Part shown: piece by piece, positions 59,936-64,000 of the stretch
How positions within the stretch are numbered: the stretch's first letter is position 1
Layout of the letters: every line of letters starts with the position of its first letter
Origin: Actinorhabdospora filicis
GTDB lineage: Bacteria > Actinomycetota > Actinomycetes > Mycobacteriales > Micromonosporaceae
DNA length: 64,000 bases
NCBI RefSeq assembly: GCF_030269765.1
Contig: NZ_BSTX01000001.1
Span: 2,287,571 to 2,351,570 of the forward strand
Direction of reading: 5' to 3'
Notes under the pieces: model-generated
Told to the model about the DNA's origin: nothing
Database searches by the model: none
Seen by the model: only the letters and a program-made list of their open reading frames with translations
Program-made: the position numbers and the translations under genes

Positions 59936-62189
59936 AAGCGCCATGCGCATCGCGGTGATCGGCGGCGGCCCCGGCGGCCTGTACTTCGCGGCCCTGGCCG
60001 CGCGCGCCGATCCGTCCCGTCACGTCACCGTCTACGAACGCAACGCGCCCGACGACACCTTCGGCTTCGGCGTGGTCTTCTCCGACGAGACCCTGGAGGC
60101 CATCGAGGTCGGCGACGCCGAGATCTTCGCCGAGCTGGCCCGCCGCTTCGTGCGCTGGGACGACATCGACGTCCACTACCGGCCCACCGTGGACGGCCCG
60201 TCGTCGCCGGTCACCTCCGGCGGCCACCGCTTCGCCGCGGTCTCCCGGGTGGCCCTGCTGTCCCTGCTGCACAAGCGATGCGCCGACCTCGGCGTGGACC
60301 TGCGATTCCAGACCGAGGCGCCACCGGCGGCCGAGCTCATGGCCTCCCACGACCTGGTGGTCGCCGCCGACGGCGTCCACTCCGCCACCAGGACCGACTT
60401 CGCCGCCCACTTCGAGCCCGACCTGGACACCCGCGACTGCCGCTACATCTGGCTGGGCAGCGACAAGCCCTTCGAGAGCTTCACCTTCGACGTCCGCCGC
60501 ACACCCCACGGCGTCATGCAGATGCACGCCTACCCCTACGACTCCGGCGGCTCCACGGTCATCTTCGAGATGCGCTCGGACGTGTGGGCGGCGGCCGGGC
60601 TCACCGACGGCAACGCCATCGAGCGCTGCGGCGAACTGTTCGCCGACCGCCTGCACGGGCACACCCTGCACGGCAACGGCTCCAAGTGGATCAACTTCAC
60701 CACCGTCCGATGTGGCCGCTGGTCCCGCGGCAACCTCGTCCTGCTCGGCGACGCCGCCCACACCGCGCACTTCTCCATCGGCTCCGGCACCAAGCTGGCG
60801 ATGCAGGACGCGGCCTCCCTCGCCGCGCACCTGTCGTCCGACGTGCCCACCGCCCTGGCCGCCTTCGAGGCCGAGCGCCGCCCGGTGGTCCTGTCCACCC
60901 AGCGCGCCGCCCAGGCGAGCCTGGAGTGGTTCGAGGACCTCGACTCCTACCTCGGCCAGGAGCCGGAGCAGTTCGCCTTCAACCTGCTCACCCGCTCCCG
61001 CCGCATCACCTACGACAACCTGCGCCTGCGCGACGCCGGGTACGTGTCCCATGTGGACGACTGGTTCGCCCGGCACGTCGGCGCGGCCGAGGTCCGCCCG
61101 CCCATGTTCCAGCCGGTCACCGTGGGCGGCCTGGCCCTGCGCAACCGCGTCGTGGTCTCGGCGATGGACATGTACTCGGCCACCGACGGCCTCCCCGGCG
61201 ACTTCCACCTGGTCCACCTGGGCTCCAAGGCCCTCGGCGGCGCCGGGCTGGTGATGACCGAGATGGTCTGCGTCTCCGAGAGCGGCCGCATCACCCCCGG
61301 CTGCACCGGCCTCTACACCGACGCCCAGCGCGACTCCTGGAAGCGCGTGGCCGACTTCGTCCACGCCCACACCGACGCCCGCATCGGCGTCCAGTTGGGA
61401 CACTCCGGCCGCAAGGGCTCCACGAAGCTGATGTGGGAGGGCATCGACGACCCCCTGCCCGAGGGCAACTGGGACCTCCTCGCCCCCTCGCCCCTGCCCT
61501 ACAAGGCCGCCAGCCAGCCCCCCCGCGAAGCCACCGTCGAGGAGCTTCAGGCCATCCGCGAGGAGTTCGGCGCCTCGGCCCGCCGCGCCCGCGAGGCCGG
61601 TTTCGACCTCCTCGAACTCCACTGCGCCCACGGCTACCTGCTGTCGAGCTTCATCTCCCCCCTCACCAACCACCGGACCGACCACTATGGAGGCTCCCTC
61701 GAAGCGCGCCTCCGCTTCCCCCTGGAGGTCTTCGCGGCCGTCCGCGAGGAATGGCCCGGCCCCATGTCCGTCCGCCTCTCCGCGACCGACTGGCACCCCG
61801 ACGGCCTCACCCCCGAGGAGTCGATCGCCGTCGCCCGCGCCTTCGCCACCGCCGGAGCCGACGCCATCGACGTCTCCACCGGCCAGGTCGTCAGCGAGGA
61901 ACGCCCCGCCTACGGCCGCAGCTACCAGACCCCCTACGCCGACCGCATCCGCCACTCACTCCGCCGCGACTTCCCGGACCTGCGCGTCATCGCCGTCGGC
62001 GCCATCTCGTCCTACGACGACGTGAACTCCATCCTGATGGCCGGCCGGGCCGACCTGTGCGCCCTCGGCCGGACGCACCTCTGGGATCCACAGTGGACCC
62101 TGCACGCGGCGGTGGACCAGGGCCACCCGATGCCGTGGCCGCCGCAGTTCGCGGCGGGGGCGCGGAAGCCGCCGACGGGGAGGGGGTAG
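59922..62189 (+). CDS. Fused FAD monooxygenase / OYE-type flavin oxidoreductase (aromatic-CoA hydroxylase)
   Basis: A 755-residue fusion. Residues 8-390 are an FAD-dependent monooxygenase (RIAVIGGGPGGLYFAALAAR, LVVAADGVHSATR, NLVLLGDAAHTAHFSIGSGT). Residues 395-750 are an Old-Yellow-Enzyme-like TIM barrel (QLGHSGRKGSTKLMW, ELHCAHGYLLSSFISPLTNH, RTDHYGGSLEARLRFPLEVF). This is the plan of salicylyl-CoA 5-hydroxylase and anthraniloyl-CoA monooxygenase/reductase, which hydroxylate and partly reduce aromatic-CoA rings. The substrate here is not settled. The start is GTG 59922, set by the promoter; ATG 59943 has no ribosome site. Confidence 0.87.
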   Translation: MESGKSAMRIAVIGGGPGGLYFAALAARADPSRHVTVYERNAPDDTFGFGVVFSDETLEAIEVGDAEIFAELARRFVRWDDIDVHYRPTVDGPSSPVTSGGHRFAAVSRVALLSLLHKRCADLGVDLRFQTEAPPAAELMASHDLVVAADGVHSATRTDFAAHFEPDLDTRDCRYIWLGSDKPFESFTFDVRRTPHGVMQMHAYPYDSGGSTVIFEMRSDVWAAAGLTDGNAIERCGELFADRLHGHTLHGNGSKWINFTTVRCGRWSRGNLVLLGDAAHTAHFSIGSGTKLAMQDAASLAAHLSSDVPTALAAFEAERRPVVLSTQRAAQASLEWFEDLDSYLGQEPEQFAFNLLTRSRRITYDNLRLRDAGYVSHVDDWFARHVGAAEVRPPMFQPVTVGGLALRNRVVVSAMDMYSATDGLPGDFHLVHLGSKALGGAGLVMTEMVCVSESGRITPGCTGLYTDAQRDSWKRVADFVHAHTDARIGVQLGHSGRKGSTKLMWEGIDDPLPEGNWDLLAPSPLPYKAASQPPREATVEELQAIREEFGASARRAREAGFDLLELHCAHGYLLSSFISPLTNHRTDHYGGSLEARLRFPLEVFAAVREEWPGPMSVRLSATDWHPDGLTPEESIAVARAFATAGADAIDVSTGQVVSEERPAYGRSYQTPYADRIRHSLRRDFPDLRVIAVGAISSYDDVNSILMAGRADLCALGRTHLWDPQWTLHAAVDQGHPMPWPPQFAAGARKPPTGRG

Positions 62190-62329
62190 CGGAGACGCCG
62201 CTCACCCGGCCTGCCCGAACGGGAGGCGGGATCTGCCCCACATCACACGCGTACGCGACTGGTCACCGACAGTGGCGACACGGTACGGCTTGAGGGTCGT
62301 ACGAGAGAAACGCGAGGTGGGAGGCACCG

Positions 62330-63814
62330 ATGGCGGCTGGACACGATGACTGGGCCTTCAACCCGCCGCCCGGCTGGCCAACGCCTCCGGCCGGCTGGCG
62401 GCCACCACCCGGGTGGCAGCCCGCGCCCGGGCTTCCCCCGGCACCGCAGGGCTGGCAGTGGTGGGTACCGGCGCCGGCCTCCGCCACATCCGCACCGACC
62501 GCCCCTCCGGCACCACCCGTGACGGAAACGGAGTCCGCTTCCCCCACCGGACTCCCGCCCCTGCCCGTTCCCGTCGCGCACCAGGGCGGTGTGTTCGGCA
62601 AGGGCCGCCGCCTCGACGCCGTCGAGGCGGAGAACCGGGCGCTGTGGACGTGGGCCCGCGCCGCCACCGGCGTCGACGCGGAGTCGCTGGCCACCCAGGC
62701 GGGCGTGCTGTCCGGCGAGGTGGCCTCGCTCGGGGAGCAGATCCGCGAGCGCCGCGCGGCCCTCGCCGCGCTCAAACGGCAGGTCGTGGCCACCGAGGAC
62801 ATCGCCGTCCTGCAGGAGGCCGGGATCTACGAGTACTCCCACCCACTGGAGGACGCCGTCGCCTACAAGGCCGAGCTGGACACCCTCCGCGACGCCTACA
62901 AGACCCTCGCGCGCAACGGCGGCGCGGTGGCGGCCACCACGAGCTGGACGGTGAACAACTCCGCCGCCGAGGGCAGGCGCATGGTCCGCGACTTCTCCAA
63001 ACTCATGCTGCGCGCGTACAACGCCGAGGCCGACACCCTCGTGCGCGGCATGAGGCCGTACAAACTCCAGTCGGCGCTCGATCGCCTGCACAAGACCGTG
63101 GAGACCATCGCCAAGCTCGGCAAGACGATGAACATCCACATCACCCCCGAATACCACCGCCTCCGGCAGCGCGAGCTGTCCCTGACGTCCGATCACCTCG
63201 CCAAGCTCGCCGAGGAGAAGGAGCGCCGGGCCGAGGAACGCGCCCGTCAGCGCGAGGAGGAGAAGGCCGCCCGCGAGTTCGAGCGCGAGAAGGAGCGCCT
63301 GCGCAAGGAGCACGCCCACTACGCCCGTGTCCTCGCCCGCTACGACGAGGGCGACGAGGCCGCCCGCGAGATCCACGCCAAGCTCGCCGAGCTGGACGCC
63401 GAACTCGTCTCCGTCGAGTCGCGCGAGGCCAACATCCGCGCCGGTTACGTCTACGTCATCTCCAACCTCGGCGCCTTCGGGGAGTCCATGGTCAAGGTCG
63501 GCCTCACCCGCCGCCTCGACCCGCTCGACCGCGTCCGCGAGCTGGGAGACGCGTCCGTACCGTTCCGCTTCGACGTCCACGCGCTGATCTTCAGCGACGA
63601 CGCCGTCGGCCTGGAGACACGGCTGCACCAGGAGCTCGCCGACAGGCGGGTCAACCGCGTGAACCTGCGGCGGGAGTTCTTCCACGCCACGCCCGCCGAG
63701 GTCCGCGAGATCCTCCAGCGGGTGGACCGCACGCACCAGCTGGAGTACCACGAGGAGGCCGAGGCCGAGGAGTGGCGCATCAGCCGCAACGCTGGTGTCC
63801 CCTCCCTAGACTGA
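62330..63814 (+). CDS. DUF4041 protein with C-terminal GIY-YIG (T5orf172/MUG113) nuclease domain
   Basis: A 494-residue protein in three parts. Residues 1-75 are Pro/Trp-rich with repeated PPPGW and PPAGW. Residues 85-370 are the DUF4041 helical/coiled-coil region (YSHPLEDAVAYKAELDTLRD, MLRAYNAEADTLVRGMRP, EEKERRAEERARQREEEKAA). From about 372, a GIY-YIG-like fold: GYVYVISNLGAFGESMVKVG, LTRRLDPLDRVRELGDASVP, LETRLHQEL, REFFHAT. Such proteins occur in phage and in bacterial defence or mobile regions; a DNA-cutting role is inferred. GGGAGG lies 6 bases before the ATG. Confidence 0.85.
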   Translation: MAAGHDDWAFNPPPGWPTPPAGWRPPPGWQPAPGLPPAPQGWQWWVPAPASATSAPTAPPAPPVTETESASPTGLPPLPVPVAHQGGVFGKGRRLDAVEAENRALWTWARAATGVDAESLATQAGVLSGEVASLGEQIRERRAALAALKRQVVATEDIAVLQEAGIYEYSHPLEDAVAYKAELDTLRDAYKTLARNGGAVAATTSWTVNNSAAEGRRMVRDFSKLMLRAYNAEADTLVRGMRPYKLQSALDRLHKTVETIAKLGKTMNIHITPEYHRLRQRELSLTSDHLAKLAEEKERRAEERARQREEEKAAREFEREKERLRKEHAHYARVLARYDEGDEAAREIHAKLAELDAELVSVESREANIRAGYVYVISNLGAFGESMVKVGLTRRLDPLDRVRELGDASVPFRFDVHALIFSDDAVGLETRLHQELADRRVNRVNLRREFFHATPAEVREILQRVDRTHQLEYHEEAEAEEWRISRNAGVPSLD

Positions 63815-63817
63815 GTC

Positions 63818-64000
63818 GTGACCCCCGACGCCCCTGGCACCCCTGACGACCCCGGCGATCTCGACGCCCTCGCCCGCGCGGCCCCGTCCGACCCGGCCGC
63901 CCTCGCGCGGCTGCTGGCCGCCGTCCGTCCACGTGTGCTGCGGTTGTGCGCGCGGTTCCTGCCCGATCCGCGGGACGCCGAGGAGGCCTGCCAGGACACG
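63818..64000 (+). CDS. RNA polymerase sigma factor (5' part, cut by window end)
   Basis: GTG 63818 opens a frame that stays open to the window end: a Pro/Asp/Ala-rich start, then ALARLLAAVRPRVLRLCARF and LPDPRDAEEACQDT, the region 2 pattern of ECF-type sigma factors. TAGACT (63807-63812) ends 5 bases before the GTG, so the start is probably leaderless, with its -10 box inside the end of the upstream gene. Confidence 0.8.
   Translation, partial: MTPDAPGTPDDPGDLDALARAAPSDPAALARLLAAVRPRVLRLCARFLPDPRDAEEACQDT

Noticed and set aside
59898..61955. Minus-strand frame of 685 residues
   Set aside because: It is antisense to the fused monooxygenase/reductase, which has clear motifs.

Overview
The window is about 73% GC and comes from a mycothiol-making, F420-using actinobacterium. 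Signs are a mycothiol synthase (mshD), a mycothiol-dependent maleylpyruvate-isomerase-fold enzyme, GlnR, an HbhA-like protein, the 33-residue ribosomal protein bS22, an F420-dependent NADPH reductase family protein and many start codons sitting directly behind a -10 box (leaderless). Several blocks match the gene content of Mycobacterium tuberculosis neighbourhoods as I remember them: HTH/bS22/epimerase/PlsC (Rv0500A to Rv0502), DUF2516/XRE/HbhA (Rv0474 to Rv0476) and SseC/CysA/DUF2993/GlnR/MshD (Rv0814c to Rv0819). The genus cannot be fixed from the sequence. I saw no rRNA, tRNA, transposase, integrase or phage structural gene.

Layout. 1-2760: the 3' part of an RNA-repair gene (pnkp), then about 1 kb of repetitive non-coding DNA ending in a two-spacer orphan type I-E CRISPR. 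2760-6770: a secreted beta-propeller-like protein divergent from a large SARP-NB-ARC-TPR regulator, with three perfect 11-bp-spaced heptamers between them. 6935-9093: the bS22 block. 9177-14548: hydrolase and 13-TM protein, divergent from a LuxR-type ATPase regulator. 14600-19243: small conserved proteins, then a translationally coupled hydrolase/ECF sigma/SRPBCC operon. 19224-22386: two histidine-utilisation genes and an F420-reductase-like gene. 22506-26862: DUF2516, hydrolase, EI24 protein, GTPase, XRE regulator and HbhA-like protein. 27278-28358: a Cd/Pb-type CmtR-CDF efflux operon with its operator. 28810-36286: housekeeping and stress genes (exonuclease, murB, HxlR-peroxiredoxin fusion with operator, MFS pump, CsbD, DsbA-fold-TPR protein). 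36283-42033: a decayed lysE gene, two intergenic elements with long inverted repeats, and a heterodimeric ABC exporter.

42034-48507: PQQ-propeller protein; glyA behind a ZTP riboswitch; a three-gene operon of small proteins; a lipoprotein; and the sulfur genes sseC and rhodanese behind a Cys-rich attenuator leader peptide. 48705-51697: two tandem SigE-type sigma/anti-sigma-like pairs that share a promoter-like motif. 51748-55201: DUF2993, a membrane protein, glnR with a GlnR box upstream, and mshD. 55262-59032: three strong hairpins (possible small RNA), then membrane and secreted proteins. 59173-62189: an SDR and a fused aromatic-CoA monooxygenase/flavin reductase, transcribed apart from interlocked leaderless promoters. 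62330-64000: a DUF4041/GIY-YIG protein and the start of another sigma factor.

The regulatory DNA is the richest layer. It holds a riboswitch, a leader-peptide attenuator, SARP, ArsR, HxlR and GlnR candidate operators, a shared ECF promoter motif and interlocked divergent promoters. Gene functions are inferred from motifs read by eye; no database search was possible.
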